DNA of 64,000 nucleotides from Neptunicella plasticusilytica (GCF_047922965.1 NZ_CP150481.1:2356001-2420000); one strand, 5' to 3'; shown: positions 25,603 through 35,532, counted from the stretch's first letter. Notes: generated from the sequence alone by a model not told the origin. Numbers and translations: made by a program.

Positions 25603-26816
25603 CCATTCAACTCTGCTCTGCGGTGCCGCGTAAAAACGGCACCGACATCAACAATCAAGGCCAAGCTCAGGGCGACTCCTCCCAACATAAACAGCAGTGT
25701 ATAGTCGCCATCGCTGTGATCGAACACGTAACTAAGGCTGTACGCGCCCGCCGCCTGAAATAACGCAAAACCGGTAGTGGCGATACCCCAGGTTTTTTTC
25801 TGCCCTGCCGGATGATTTATAAACAGCTCACGAATACGCCCAAGCGCCAAAATAACACTGCCTGGTATAAAAGCGCCGACCAGTACGCACGATACCGCTA
25901 ACGCTATTTTATCCGCACTAAATACCGGCAACACAATAGCGAACGTTTCGACCAGCAAACACAAACGCAGGACGGCGCGATAACCAAAGTGGTCTGCCAA
26001 ATAGCCAAGCACCAGCGGACCGGTGATAGCGCCAAAACCTACTATAACCCAGTAACCCGAGCCAATAGATAGGCCCTGTTCAAGTCCACGTGCGACAAAG
26101 TCGACCAGAAAAATCATATGCGGAACGAGTCCAAAAGCACACAGAGCGTATTCGATATATACAGCACGCAAAGACCAAAGCGGAATAGACACTGGTGAGG
26201 AATCGACTACTGTAACAGATACGTCAACGCGCGGCCATCCTCGCCAGGCAATGGCAGTAAGCAGCAAGGACAACATACCCAGTCCGAGCCAAGTTTGCGT
26301 GATCCCCTGCTGTAACAACAACGGCATCAGCGTGCCTGAAATAGCAATACCTATGCCGATACCGCTAAAAATGGCGCCACTGACAAGACCCCGTCTGAGC
26401 GTCGGAATATGAGCAAGCACAGTGGGGGCCGCCAATACCATAAGTACCCCACCCGCGAAACCTGATAGTAGTCGCCACAACGAAAACCAGATAAAGCTTG
26501 CCGGCCAAGCACAAGCTATAAACGACGCGGCAACGGCCAGCATCATTACTCTAAGTGTCGCTACCACCGGAAACTTTTTTACCAGTGTCCCCGCCATCAA
26601 AGCGCCAACAAGGTAGCCCGCTAAATTCGCAGCACCAAGATAAGCCGCATCGGCAGCGTCAAACCAGTTCCCCTCGACTAGCGCAGGCAATAGCGGAGTG
26701 TAGGCGAAACGTGCCAGTCCAATGCCAATCAGGCTGGCACACAACCCGGCGATGGTTAAGCCTACAAGCTCTGTTATTGTTATCCTGTCATCGCCTTCTG
26801 TCTTGTCCTGAACCAT
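25599..26816 (-). CDS. YbfB/YjiJ-family MFS transporter
   Basis: A 405-residue major facilitator with twelve predicted membrane segments. The N-terminal GLCASLIGIGLARFAYTPLLPAL segment (17-39) is a signature of the YbfB/YjiJ family (DUF1228). The LWRLLSGFAGGVLMVLAAPTVLA segment follows. Substrate is unknown. It lies downstream of the tautomerase and SDR genes on the same strand (86-base gap) and may export or import the compound they handle. Expression may be governed by the divergent LysR gene at 28050. Confidence 0.88.
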   Translation of the reverse strand: MVQDKTEGDDRITITELVGLTIAGLCASLIGIGLARFAYTPLLPALVEGNWFDAADAAYLGAANLAGYLVGALMAGTLVKKFPVVATLRVMMLAVAASFIACAWPASFIWFSLWRLLSGFAGGVLMVLAAPTVLAHIPTLRRGLVSGAIFSGIGIGIAISGTLMPLLLQQGITQTWLGLGMLSLLLTAIAWRGWPRVDVSVTVVDSSPVSIPLWSLRAVYIEYALCAFGLVPHMIFLVDFVARGLEQGLSIGSGYWVIVGFGAITGPLVLGYLADHFGYRAVLRLCLLVETFAIVLPVFSADKIALAVSCVLVGAFIPGSVILALGRIRELFINHPAGQKKTWGIATTGFALFQAAGAYSLSYVFDHSDGDYTLLFMLGGVALSLALIVDVGAVFTRHRRAELNG

Positions 26817-26902
26817 AGTGTTTTACCCTTGTATCTTTGTATAAACAATACTGGCAGCAATTGAAACATTTTGGCTGCTTGCCAAGACCCTGCAGACACT
26901 TT

Positions 26903-27109
26903 CTATCGTGCCTCGCGTTGACGCCTGCTGGCAACATTTTCTCGGTTAACGCCCCAGTTCTCCATCTCGACTTCATCGATAATAACAAAGGTTGTGGCGG
27001 GATCTTTATTCAGTACCCGCTGAAGTAAATCCGTCGCTCCTTGTATCAACTGCAACTTTTGCCCTGTAGTGACACCTTCATTCGTTACTCTGATATTTAC
27101 ATATGGCAT
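26903..27109 (-). CDS. 4-oxalocrotonate tautomerase family protein
   Basis: A 68-residue tautomerase-superfamily protein. The start at 27109 places proline immediately after the initiator Met (MPYVNIRV), as required for the catalytic N-terminal Pro once Met is removed. It also sits 8 bases after GGAG, whereas an in-frame ATG two codons earlier overlaps that site. The FVIIDEVEMENWGVN segment is the typical second strand of the family. The gene is 25 bases after the SDR gene and probably cotranscribed. The substrate is probably an enol or keto intermediate, but cannot be specified. Confidence 0.88.
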   Translation of the reverse strand: MPYVNIRVTNEGVTTGQKLQLIQGATDLLQRVLNKDPATTFVIIDEVEMENWGVNRENVASRRQREAR

Positions 27110-27134
27110 TGTCATTCTCCTGTTTTAAATATTG

Positions 27135-27866
27135 TTACCAATGTCCGGCCGCCTGACCGCCATCGACATAGAGTATTTCCCCTGTTACAAAGGTCGCTTT
27201 ATCAAGAAACAGAACGGCGTCGACAATATCCTGAATCTCGCCCATACGGCCAACAGGATGCAGTGCTGCCAGGGTTGAATGAGTTTCTTCAGGATGCATG
27301 GGCGTCTTGATAATGCCGGGTGCTACTGCATTAACGCGAATATTGCGCGATGCGTATTCAATTGCTAACGATTTGGTGGCCGCGTTAAGTCCACCTTTGG
27401 TCAGCGAGGCTAACACTGAAGGTACACCGTTAATTGGCTGATCAGCAATACTGGTGGTAATTTGTATTAGGTGACCACTGCCCCGCTGCTCCATCTTGTC
27501 AATAGCACGTTGACTGATATGAAAAAATCCCGCCAGATTGGTATTAATGTTGTTTTGCCAGTCTTCCACAGAGAACTGGGTAAAAGCTTTAGACGTAAAA
27601 ATACCCGCGTTATTGATCAAAGTATCGATCTGCCCGAAATGTTGCATACTTTCACTAATAACCCGCTCTGCTGTATCTGGATCGGCAATATCACCAGCCA
27701 CTAACAACAGGTTAGCCGGATTACCCAGTGATGTCGCCGCAGCTTGAAGACCTTCAGCACTGCGGGCGTTACCCACAACATTAAAACCTTGCAACAAATA
27801 AGCCTTGACCAAGGCCAGACCAATTCCGCTGGATGCGCCAGTAATAATGACAGTTTTTCTATTCAT
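27135..27866 (-). CDS. Short-chain dehydrogenase/reductase
   Basis: NAD(P)-dependent oxidoreductase of the classical SDR family, 243 residues from the ATG at 27866 (GGGAG ribosome-binding site). The cofactor motif is TGASSGIG (residues 9-16), the NNAG motif is present, and the active-site serine precedes a tyrosine-replacing segment. Where the classical YxxxK is expected, the sequence reads SVLASLTKGGLN, so the catalytic Tyr appears to be replaced by Leu/Ser while Lys remains. The C-terminal GEILYVDGG motif is standard. It is the first gene of the SDR-tautomerase-MFS group and divergent from a LysR gene. Confidence 0.88.
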   Translation of the reverse strand: MNRKTVIITGASSGIGLALVKAYLLQGFNVVGNARSAEGLQAAATSLGNPANLLLVAGDIADPDTAERVISESMQHFGQIDTLINNAGIFTSKAFTQFSVEDWQNNINTNLAGFFHISQRAIDKMEQRGSGHLIQITTSIADQPINGVPSVLASLTKGGLNAATKSLAIEYASRNIRVNAVAPGIIKTPMHPEETHSTLAALHPVGRMGEIQDIVDAVLFLDKATFVTGEILYVDGGQAAGHW

Positions 27867-28049
27867 AATTTTTCTCCCGAAAACAGTTATAAACGTCAAT
27901 AGAGACGGCCGCGATACATCTGCGACTGTCATGCGGGCAATACTAGTTTTGACTTAAACTTAGATAAATATGGGATTAAGCAAATCACTTGATACACTTT
28001 GTAACTAATAAAGATTATTTTTGTGGATTAAATTTGCCGGAGCAATGAG

Positions 28050-28967
28050 ATGAAACGTATCTTTGACGAGAAGCAATTCAGCGGAATTGAACTATTTTGT
28101 CTGGCCGCAGAACTAGGCAGTTTTACCCAGGCTGCCAACACTGCAGGGATTACTCCCGCAGCGGTAAGCCGTTCCATCTCAAGGCTTGAAGAGCGTCTCA
28201 GTGTGCGTCTGTTTGTGCGAACCACAAGACAGATTCGGGTCACCGAACATGGACGGCGCTACTATCAACAATGCCGCAATGCGCTCACACAATTGGAAGA
28301 AGCCGAACGCGAAGTGACTGGCGAACAGAGTACACCGACAGGACTATTACGTATCAGCGCACCAACACCCTATGGTCACTTCCGTTTATTGCCGCTATTG
28401 GCGCAATTTCGCCAGCTTTATCCCGGTATCACCTTCGAGATTAATATTGGTAATCGCAATATCGACTTGATCGCCGAAGATTTCGATCTCGCTATCCGCA
28501 TGCGAGATCCGAAAGATTCGTCGATGATTGCCAGAAAACTCGAATATGCCGAACTGGTGCTGGTGGCTTCGCCCGCCTATCTTGACCAAGCGGGTACTCC
28601 TACCCATCTGGACGATCTTGAACAACATGACTGTATCCAGTTTGAACTGCCAAGTACGGGACGAAGAATTCCGTGGTTGTTCAGCATTGATGGCAATATC
28701 ACCGAGATCGAAACAACCGGCAGTTATACCTGTACGGACGATGCACTTGGGATTGCAACACTGGCCAAAAACAGTGCCGGGCTGGTACAAACCTATCGTT
28801 TTATCGTTGCAAAAGAACTGGAACGAGGAGAACTGATCGAATTACTGCCCCAACATGGTGGGGCATCGCGTCCGGTTTTTCTGTTATATCCGCATGCCCG
28901 GCATATATCCTTGCGATTAAGAAGTTTTATTGATTTCTTGATAGCAAAACTGACGCTGCAGAGTTAA
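28050..28967 (+). CDS. LysR-family transcriptional regulator
   Basis: A 305-residue regulator with the N-terminal helix-turn-helix at about 8-66 (FCLAAELGSFTQAANTAGITPAAVSRSISRLEERL). The effector domain starts near residue 95 (GLLRISAPTPYGHFRLLPLL). It belongs to the large DsdA/AaeR-like subgroup that usually controls a divergent oxidoreductase gene. The divergent SDR gene starts 183 bases away, so the SDR-tautomerase-MFS group is its likely target. It converges with fadH over 3 bases. Confidence 0.9.
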   Translation: MKRIFDEKQFSGIELFCLAAELGSFTQAANTAGITPAAVSRSISRLEERLSVRLFVRTTRQIRVTEHGRRYYQQCRNALTQLEEAEREVTGEQSTPTGLLRISAPTPYGHFRLLPLLAQFRQLYPGITFEINIGNRNIDLIAEDFDLAIRMRDPKDSSMIARKLEYAELVLVASPAYLDQAGTPTHLDDLEQHDCIQFELPSTGRRIPWLFSIDGNITEIETTGSYTCTDDALGIATLAKNSAGLVQTYRFIVAKELERGELIELLPQHGGASRPVFLLYPHARHISLRLRSFIDFLIAKLTLQS

Positions 28968-28970
28968 CCG

Positions 28971-30998
28971 CTATATCACTGCGGCTAATTCTGCGCCCTG
29001 ACGTATCGCTCGTTTGGCGTCCAGTTCTGCTGCCACATCGGCACCACCAATAATATGCGTGGTAATACCTCTGTCCAGCAGACCTTGCTGCAGATCCCGC
29101 AACGGCTGCTGACCGGCGCAAATAACAATATGATCAACATCCAGAATTTGGGCTTGCTGATCAATTTCAATATGCAAGCCCTGATCATCTATTGCTTTAT
29201 ACGTCACCCCGGGGATCATCTGCACTTTTTTGGATTTAAGCGAACTACGATGGGTCCAGCCAGTGGTTTTACCCAGATCCTTGCCGACACGAGTGGTTTT
29301 ACGCTGCAACAAATAGATTTGTCTGGCCGGTTCTTCCACCTCAGGCGGCTGCAATGCGCCGCGGTCGCTGTAGTTTTTGTCAATTCCCCAGTTTTTTAGC
29401 CATTTATCCGGTTCGACGGTTAATGAATGCGATTCCACCAGATATTCAGCCACATCAAAACCAATTCCCCCGGCACCGATAATCGCCACTTTTTTGCCTA
29501 CCGGCTTGTCATCTCTGAGTACATCCAGATAGCTCAACACTTTTTGATGTTCAATACCGGGAATATCCAGCTGACGAGGTACTATACCGGTTGCCAGTAC
29601 CACTTGATCAAAGCCCCCCTTGGCTAGAGATTCTGTGGTTTGTGTACTGTTTAAATGCACTGATACGCCGAGTTGTTGCAACTGATTGTCGAAATAGCGC
29701 AAGGTTTCATAAAACTCTTCTTTACCGGGAATTTTTTTGGCGTAATTAAACTGGCCGCCAATTTTGTCTGCCTTGTCAAACAAGTGCACTTCATGACCGC
29801 GCTGGGCAGCGTAGCAGCTAAAGGCCAATCCGGCAGGTCCTGCCCCTACAACGGCCAGCTTTTGTTTGTGATTGGTCAGGGTAAAATTCAATTCGGTTTC
29901 ATATCCGGCGCGCGGATTCACCAGACAACTGGCACGTTTTCTGGCGAAAACGTGATCCAGGCAGGCCTGATTGCAGGCAATACAGGTATTGATAAGATGC
30001 GCCTTACCCGCTTTAGCTTTATTAACAAAGTCTGCATCAGCCAGAAAAGGTCTGGCCATTGAGACCATATCGGCCTGACCTTTTGCCAGTATATCTTCAG
30101 CCACTTGTGGATCGTTTATGCGGTTAGTGGTGATCAATGGAAGCGAAACTTCACCTTTCATTCTTTCGGTGATCCAGCTAAACGCGGCGCGGGGGACCAA
30201 CGTACTGATCGTAGGCACGCGAGCTTCATGCCAACCAATGCCGGTATTGATAATGGTTGCGCCCGCTTGTTCAATTAATTTAGCCAACGCGACAACTTCT
30301 TCCCACTGATTTCCACCTTCAACTAAATCGAGCATGGATAACCGGTAAATAATAATAAACTTTTCACCCACATGCTGCCGCACGGCCTTAACGATTTCTA
30401 CCGCCAGGCGCACACGATTTTCAAAACTGCCGCCCCATTCGTCGTCACGCGTATTAGTCCGCGGACAAATAAACTGATTAATCAGGTAACCTTCGGAGCC
30501 CATAATTTCGACACCGTCATACCCGGCTAACTGGGCCATTGCCGCACAATTGGCGTAATCCTTAATGGTGCTATAAATGCCGCGTACCGATAACGCGCGA
30601 GGTTTAAACGGCGTTATCGGTGATTGAATGGCCGAAGGTGCGACGTTTAATGGATGATAGCCGTAACGCCCGGCATGCAAAATTTGCAAACAGATTTTAC
30701 CCTGGTGCTGATGCACGGCATCGGTGATCACCTGGTGCTGCAATGCGTGTTTCTTTTTCGACATTCGTGATGCAAAGGGTGATAACCAACCCTGACGATT
30801 CGGACTTACACCACCGGTAACAATCAGCCCAACGCCGCCTGCTGCACGCTCCGCATAAAACGCAGCCAGTTTTTCATGACCATGTTTTTCTTCTTCCAGA
30901 CCAATATGCATGGAACCCATCAGGGTACGGTTGGATAATTGGGTAAAACCCAAATCCAGCGGACTAAATAAGTGCGGATAGAGAGCATGGTCGTTCAT
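28971..30998 (-). CDS. fadH: NADPH-dependent 2,4-dienoyl-CoA reductase
   Basis: Iron-sulfur flavoenzyme for beta-oxidation of unsaturated fatty acids, 675 residues. The N-terminal Old-Yellow-Enzyme-type TIM barrel (about 1-350) binds FMN and carries substrate motifs such as HAGRYGYHP. A 4Fe-4S cluster site follows as CIACNQACLDH with a later cysteine (pattern C-x2-C-x3-C-x11-C). Next comes the FAD/NADPH domain with VVGAGPAGLAFSCYAAQRGH and a second GAGGIGFD dinucleotide motif. Domain order and length match E. coli FadH. It is monocistronic. Confidence 0.95.
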   Translation of the reverse strand: MNDHALYPHLFSPLDLGFTQLSNRTLMGSMHIGLEEEKHGHEKLAAFYAERAAGGVGLIVTGGVSPNRQGWLSPFASRMSKKKHALQHQVITDAVHQHQGKICLQILHAGRYGYHPLNVAPSAIQSPITPFKPRALSVRGIYSTIKDYANCAAMAQLAGYDGVEIMGSEGYLINQFICPRTNTRDDEWGGSFENRVRLAVEIVKAVRQHVGEKFIIIYRLSMLDLVEGGNQWEEVVALAKLIEQAGATIINTGIGWHEARVPTISTLVPRAAFSWITERMKGEVSLPLITTNRINDPQVAEDILAKGQADMVSMARPFLADADFVNKAKAGKAHLINTCIACNQACLDHVFARKRASCLVNPRAGYETELNFTLTNHKQKLAVVGAGPAGLAFSCYAAQRGHEVHLFDKADKIGGQFNYAKKIPGKEEFYETLRYFDNQLQQLGVSVHLNSTQTTESLAKGGFDQVVLATGIVPRQLDIPGIEHQKVLSYLDVLRDDKPVGKKVAIIGAGGIGFDVAEYLVESHSLTVEPDKWLKNWGIDKNYSDRGALQPPEVEEPARQIYLLQRKTTRVGKDLGKTTGWTHRSSLKSKKVQMIPGVTYKAIDDQGLHIEIDQQAQILDVDHIVICAGQQPLRDLQQGLLDRGITTHIIGGADVAAELDAKRAIRQGAELAAVI

Positions 30999-31186
30999 TA
31001 ATTATCACCCTTACTGGTCATACCTGTTAACAATAAGTTTACCTTAAATAAAAGCGATTGAAACCCCTGAATGAACAACGAGCATCTCAAATCCACGTGA
31101 TTGAGTCATATTTAATTACATTTGTAGCTTCGCTATAGGGCTCCATTTAAGTAGAATAACCTGATCGAACTATATAGGTGGTATTT

Positions 31187-33055
31187 ATGGCAACAGGAAC
31201 AAGCTGGACGAAGTCGTTGTTTACGGGGCTTTGGTCATTTCTTAATTTTTTACGCAATGCTTTTTTCAATATCATATTTTTGATTATTGCGATTGTCCTG
31301 ATTAGTGCCTTTATGTCCGGCGAAGAAAAAGTATTAGTGCCGAGTGAGACTGCGCTGGTTCTGGATCTGGTCGGTGATGTGGTGATTCAGAAAGAAGCTG
31401 TCGATCCCTTTCAGGAATTTATTCAGGAAGCCTTTGAGCAACGCGAAGACAAGCCTGAAGTGTTATTGTCAGATGTTATTTTTGCCATCAATAATGCCAA
31501 AGAAGACAAGCGCATTAAAACGCTGGTGCTGGATTTACAAAATCTGGGCCATGCAGGCCTGAATAAACTGGAACAAATCAGTGCAGCCATAGACGATTTC
31601 AAGCAAAGCGGTAAGCCGGTTTATGCGATTGGTGATTATTACTCGCAAAATCAATACTACCTGGCGGCACATGCCGATCATTTATACCTCAATCCTATGG
31701 GCTCGTTGTTATTCGAAGGTTATGGCCGTTACGGTATGTATTTCAAAACCGCACTGGAAAAACTCAAAGCCACCACCCATGTTTTCCGCGTCGGTACCTA
31801 TAAATCCTATGTTGAACCCTATATTCGTGATGATATGTCAGATGCCGCCAAACAGGCCAATCAGGCCTGGCTGGACGCCATGTGGCGCCAATACAAAACT
31901 CGCGTAGCTGAAGCTCGTGGTGTACCGGTCAATAATTTTGACGAAGAACTGGATTTGTTTTTAACCAAATTTGAACAGGCTAACGGCAACTTTGCCAACT
32001 ACGCCCTACAAAATAATTGGGTCGACGCGCTTAAAACTCGTCAGGATGTATTAACCGAGTTAACCGGACTAGTGGGTAAAAGTGACGACAACAATAACAA
32101 GCGCGGCTACACCAATATAGGCTTTAAAGACTATCTGGATGTTATCACCTCACCCTTTCCGCATAATGGCAACGGCAACAACGTCGCCATCGTGGTAGCC
32201 AAAGGTGAAATCCTCAATGGTTTCCAGAAACCCGGTACTATTGGTGGCGACAGCACTGCGCAGTTACTGCGTAAGGCACGTATGGACGATACAGTCAAAG
32301 CCGTGGTGCTGTATGTAGACTCTCCGGGCGGCAGCGCCTTTGCTTCCGAAGTGATTCGTCAGGAAATTGAAAATCTTAAAGCTGCCGGCAAACCCGTTGT
32401 AGCACAGATGAGCAGCGTAGCTGCGTCAGGCGGCTACTGGATATCCGCCAGCGCCGACCAGATTTGGGCCGCGCCTTCCACTATTACCGGCTCTATCGGC
32501 ATTTTCGGTATGTTTATGACCTTTGAAAATACGCTGGACTATCTGGGTGTGCATACCGATGGCGTGGGTACCACCGAATTTGCCGGATTATCCGCCACCC
32601 GGGCACTGGACCCGCGTGTCGGCGCAATTTTTCAGCGTAGCATCGAAAACGGCTATGAGCAGTTTATTTCAATGGTAGCGGAAGAGCGCGACATGAGTAA
32701 GGAACAAGTAGACAGCATTGCCCAGGGGCGGGTCTGGATCGGTGAAAAAGCGCAGGAAATCGGTCTGGTCGATCACTTGGGCTACTTGTCAGATTCTGTA
32801 GCGGCGGCGGCCGAGCTGGCCGGACTGGAAAAATACGATACCAAAGATATTCTGCCGGATATCTCTGCCAAGGAAAAATTCTGGCGTGAGTTGTTTGGCA
32901 AGGCGGCCAACGTCATGGGGGGGGCACATATCGCCCAAAGCGAAAATCCGCAATTTATGACCATGATTAAGCAGCTACTCGGCGAGTTTGATTCAATGAC
33001 CAAACTCAACGATCCGCAAGGCATCTATGCATTTTGTATTGCCTGTGAGCTTTAA
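31187..33055 (+). CDS. sppA: Signal peptide peptidase SppA (67K type)
   Basis: Membrane-anchored serine protease that digests released signal peptides, 622 residues from the ATG at 31187. An AGGTGG site precedes this start; an in-frame GTG at 31178 lies inside that site. One N-terminal membrane anchor (about 20-45) is visible. Of the two tandem S49 domains, the first supplies the general-base lysine in GTYKSYVEPY. The second supplies the nucleophile serine in SSVAASGGYWIS. This is the usual Ser-Lys dyad split between repeats. A terminator follows, before ansA. Confidence 0.95.
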   Translation: MATGTSWTKSLFTGLWSFLNFLRNAFFNIIFLIIAIVLISAFMSGEEKVLVPSETALVLDLVGDVVIQKEAVDPFQEFIQEAFEQREDKPEVLLSDVIFAINNAKEDKRIKTLVLDLQNLGHAGLNKLEQISAAIDDFKQSGKPVYAIGDYYSQNQYYLAAHADHLYLNPMGSLLFEGYGRYGMYFKTALEKLKATTHVFRVGTYKSYVEPYIRDDMSDAAKQANQAWLDAMWRQYKTRVAEARGVPVNNFDEELDLFLTKFEQANGNFANYALQNNWVDALKTRQDVLTELTGLVGKSDDNNNKRGYTNIGFKDYLDVITSPFPHNGNGNNVAIVVAKGEILNGFQKPGTIGGDSTAQLLRKARMDDTVKAVVLYVDSPGGSAFASEVIRQEIENLKAAGKPVVAQMSSVAASGGYWISASADQIWAAPSTITGSIGIFGMFMTFENTLDYLGVHTDGVGTTEFAGLSATRALDPRVGAIFQRSIENGYEQFISMVAEERDMSKEQVDSIAQGRVWIGEKAQEIGLVDHLGYLSDSVAAAAELAGLEKYDTKDILPDISAKEKFWRELFGKAANVMGGAHIAQSENPQFMTMIKQLLGEFDSMTKLNDPQGIYAFCIACEL

Positions 33056-33072
33056 CTAACCACCAGGTAGAT

Positions 33073-33100
33073 AAAAAGCTCACCCGACGGTGAGCTTTTT
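33073..33100 (+). terminator. Intrinsic terminator of sppA
   Basis: A perfect 12-bp stem AAAAAGCTCACC/GGTGAGCTTTTT with loop CGAC, 17 bases after the sppA stop. Confidence 0.9.
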
Positions 33101-33138
33101 AGTTTTAATAGAAACAAAACCGCGAAGGACATGGCCCG

Positions 33139-34146
33139 ATGAAAAAACATATTTATATTGCCTATACCGGTGGCACTATTGGCATGCGGCCTTCCAGTAA
33201 GGGCTATGTTCCGGTTGCCGGCTTCTTGACTGGTACACTGGCCAATATGCCGGAATTTCATCGTCCGGAGATGCCAGAATTTACTTTGCATGAATATCCC
33301 TGTCTAATTGACTCTTCCGATATGAGCCCCCTCGACTGGCAACAAATTGCTGACGACATTTATGCCAATTACCATAAATATGACGGTTTTATCATCCTGC
33401 ATGGTACCGACACTATGGCATTTACCGCCTCGGCACTGTCCTTTATGCTGGAAGATCTCGGCAAGCCGGTTATCGTCACCGGCTCGCAAATTCCGTTGGC
33501 AGAATTGCGCTCGGACGGTCAGGTTAATCTGCTTAACTCGCTGTATTTAGCCGCCAACTACCCTATTCACGAAGTCAGTCTATTTTTCAACAACAAGCTG
33601 CTTAGGGGCAATCGCAGCAAAAAAATTCACGCTGACGGTTTTGGTGCTTTTGATTCCCCCAACTTCCCACCGCTACTGGAAGCCGGTATCAATATTGAAG
33701 TCAATAGCGGAGAGGTCAAACCCATCTCTAATACTGCTGTCACCGTCAGCCCGGTTACATCTCAACCTGTTGGCGTGGTCACCCTATATCCCGGGATTAG
33801 CGCCGATGTGTTGCGTAACGCAATACTGCAACCGGTCAATGCACTGATTTTACTCAGTTATGGTGTGGGGAATGCACCGCAGAATGAAGCATTACTGGAT
33901 CAACTGCGCATTGCAGATCAGACTGGTATCGTGGTGGTTAACTGTACCCAATGTCTGAGAGGTAAGGTCAATATGGCCGGCTATGCTAATGGTAACGCCT
34001 TGCAACAGGTCGGCGTTATATCGGGCGGCGATATGACCCTGGAAGCTTGTCTGACCAAACTGCACTACCTGTTATCCAAAGGGCTGGATAGCCAGCAAAT
34101 TAAAAAACTGATCAGCCAGAATTTGCGCGGAGAACGCAGCAGTTAA
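33139..34146 (+). CDS. ansA: Type I (cytoplasmic) L-asparaginase
   Basis: Hydrolyses L-asparagine to aspartate and ammonia. The 335-residue protein has the two catalytic threonine motifs: TGGTIGM near residues 10-16 and HGTDTMAFTA near residues 91-100. There is no signal peptide, and the length fits the cytoplasmic type I enzyme (E. coli AnsA 338) rather than the periplasmic type II. It follows sppA, as in several gammaproteobacteria including E. coli, but a strong terminator separates the two. Confidence 0.95.
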   Translation: MKKHIYIAYTGGTIGMRPSSKGYVPVAGFLTGTLANMPEFHRPEMPEFTLHEYPCLIDSSDMSPLDWQQIADDIYANYHKYDGFIILHGTDTMAFTASALSFMLEDLGKPVIVTGSQIPLAELRSDGQVNLLNSLYLAANYPIHEVSLFFNNKLLRGNRSKKIHADGFGAFDSPNFPPLLEAGINIEVNSGEVKPISNTAVTVSPVTSQPVGVVTLYPGISADVLRNAILQPVNALILLSYGVGNAPQNEALLDQLRIADQTGIVVVNCTQCLRGKVNMAGYANGNALQQVGVISGGDMTLEACLTKLHYLLSKGLDSQQIKKLISQNLRGERSS

Positions 34147-34184
34147 AAATATTCCTGTAACTTACATTCGTTACCTTACCTTGA

Positions 34185-34193
34185 TGATATAAT
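34185..34193 (+). promoter_or_regulatory. Extended -10 promoter element upstream of the Bcr/CflA gene
   Basis: TGATATAAT matches TGnTATAAT, 33 bases before the GTG start. No strong -35 box is visible. Confidence 0.5.
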
Positions 34194-34225
34194 TCCGCTT
34201 TTTTGCAACGAGGCGTATACAAGCT

Positions 34226-35443
34226 GTGTCCAACACTCCCGAATTGAATTGCAAGCCGGCCATGGGGCTAGCCGAATTTGTGACCCTAATGGCGTTTATG
34301 ACCTCACTGGTGGCGTTAAGTATTGATGCCATGTTACCCGCGCTAAATCAGATCGGACTGGCTCTGGGTACTGAGGATCCACACCAGACCCATTTAATTG
34401 TGTCACTATTCTTTTTTGGTATGGCGATTGGCCAGTTGTTTTACGGTCCCTTTGCCGACAGCAAAGGCCGCCGCGCAGCGGTGTTATCCGGGGTGATTAT
34501 TTTTGCCATTGGTACTGTGATCTGTTTAGTTGCCAACAGCCTGACCATGCTGTTAGTTGGCCGGGTGATCCAGGCATTTGGCGTTTCAGGTCCCCGCGTA
34601 GCCACGTTGGCGTTAATCCGGGATCAATATCAGGGTAATGCCATGGCGCGGGTGATGTCCTTTATTATGATGGTGTTTATTCTGGTTCCGATGATTGCAC
34701 CTATTATCGGCCAAACCGTGCTGACATTTTTTAACTGGCGACATATTTTCAGCCTGTTTTTGGTCATTACGCTGTTTATCGGTATCTGGTTTTATCAGCG
34801 CCAACCTGAAACCTTACCCATAGAGCGGCGAAAGCCCTTTAGCTGGAAACAACTGGTGATATCAAGCAAATACATCCTGACGCATATTCAGGTAATGGGT
34901 TACACCTTGGCGATGGGGATGATATTCGGCGCGTTTCTGGCCTATTTAAGTACCTCTCAGACCATTTTTCAGACTATTTACCAAACCGGCAACCTGTTTC
35001 CGGCCTACTTTGCATTACTCGCTTTTTCGGTGGGATTTGCATCCTTTGCCAACGGTATACTGGTCGTTCGCCACGGCATGAAAAAATTATCCAACTGGGC
35101 GTTGGTCGGGTTGTTAATTTTTTCTGCTCTACTGCTATGTCTGACAGTGAACCAGAACGGCGTACCTCCCCTATGGCAATTGGTATCCTTGCTGTTTCCG
35201 ATGTTTTTCTGTGTCGGAATATTGTTTGGCAACCTGAACTCCATGGCAATGCAGCCACTGGGTGAAATGGCGGGTCTGGGCGCTGCCATTATCGGTTCTT
35301 TAAGTAGTTTGATGTCAGTGCCTATCGCCATTTTTATCGGCGACTATATCAGTCATAGTATTACCCCTGTGGTGATTGGTTTTATTGTATTTGGCGGATT
35401 GTCACTATTATTTGTCAGCATTGCCAACCGTCAGGCTGACTGA
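34226..35443 (+). CDS. Bcr/CflA-family multidrug efflux MFS transporter
   Basis: A 405-residue drug:H+ antiporter with twelve membrane segments. The loop 2-3 motif GQLFYGPFADSKGRRAAVLSG and the ALPxIGxALG-like N-terminal segment (MLPALNQIGLALG) are typical of Bcr/CflA. An RVIQAFGVSGPRVATLALIRD segment (motif C-like region) follows. It starts at a GTG with a GAGG sequence upstream; the first ATG is 12 codons later, inside the N-terminal tail. Drug specificity is unknown. It stands just before the sigma/TonB-receptor locus but has its own promoter. Confidence 0.9.
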   Translation: MSNTPELNCKPAMGLAEFVTLMAFMTSLVALSIDAMLPALNQIGLALGTEDPHQTHLIVSLFFFGMAIGQLFYGPFADSKGRRAAVLSGVIIFAIGTVICLVANSLTMLLVGRVIQAFGVSGPRVATLALIRDQYQGNAMARVMSFIMMVFILVPMIAPIIGQTVLTFFNWRHIFSLFLVITLFIGIWFYQRQPETLPIERRKPFSWKQLVISSKYILTHIQVMGYTLAMGMIFGAFLAYLSTSQTIFQTIYQTGNLFPAYFALLAFSVGFASFANGILVVRHGMKKLSNWALVGLLIFSALLLCLTVNQNGVPPLWQLVSLLFPMFFCVGILFGNLNSMAMQPLGEMAGLGAAIIGSLSSLMSVPIAIFIGDYISHSITPVVIGFIVFGGLSLLFVSIANRQAD

Positions 35444-35473
35444 TCACTATAGGTTTAAAAGCAATTCCCTGTT

Positions 35474-35503
35474 GAGGGGTTATCAGTTTGGTGCGTATAG
35501 CAA
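35474..35503 (+). promoter_or_regulatory. Candidate ECF-sigma promoter upstream of the sigma gene
   Basis: GAGG (35474-35477), 16 bases, then CGTATAGCAA (35494-35503). The same GAGG-N16-CGTATAGCAA arrangement occurs at 37104-37133 before the TonB-receptor gene. Spacing and a CGT-type -10 fit ECF-sigma promoters, suggesting autoregulation by the sigma factor encoded 30 bases downstream. Confidence 0.6.
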
Positions 35504-35532
35504 GATAGACAACATAACGAGACTGACATCAG

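Noticed and set aside
29673..30062. Plus-strand 129-codon frame opposite fadH
   Set aside because: Complementary to the conserved FAD and iron-sulfur regions of fadH, which explains the open frame.
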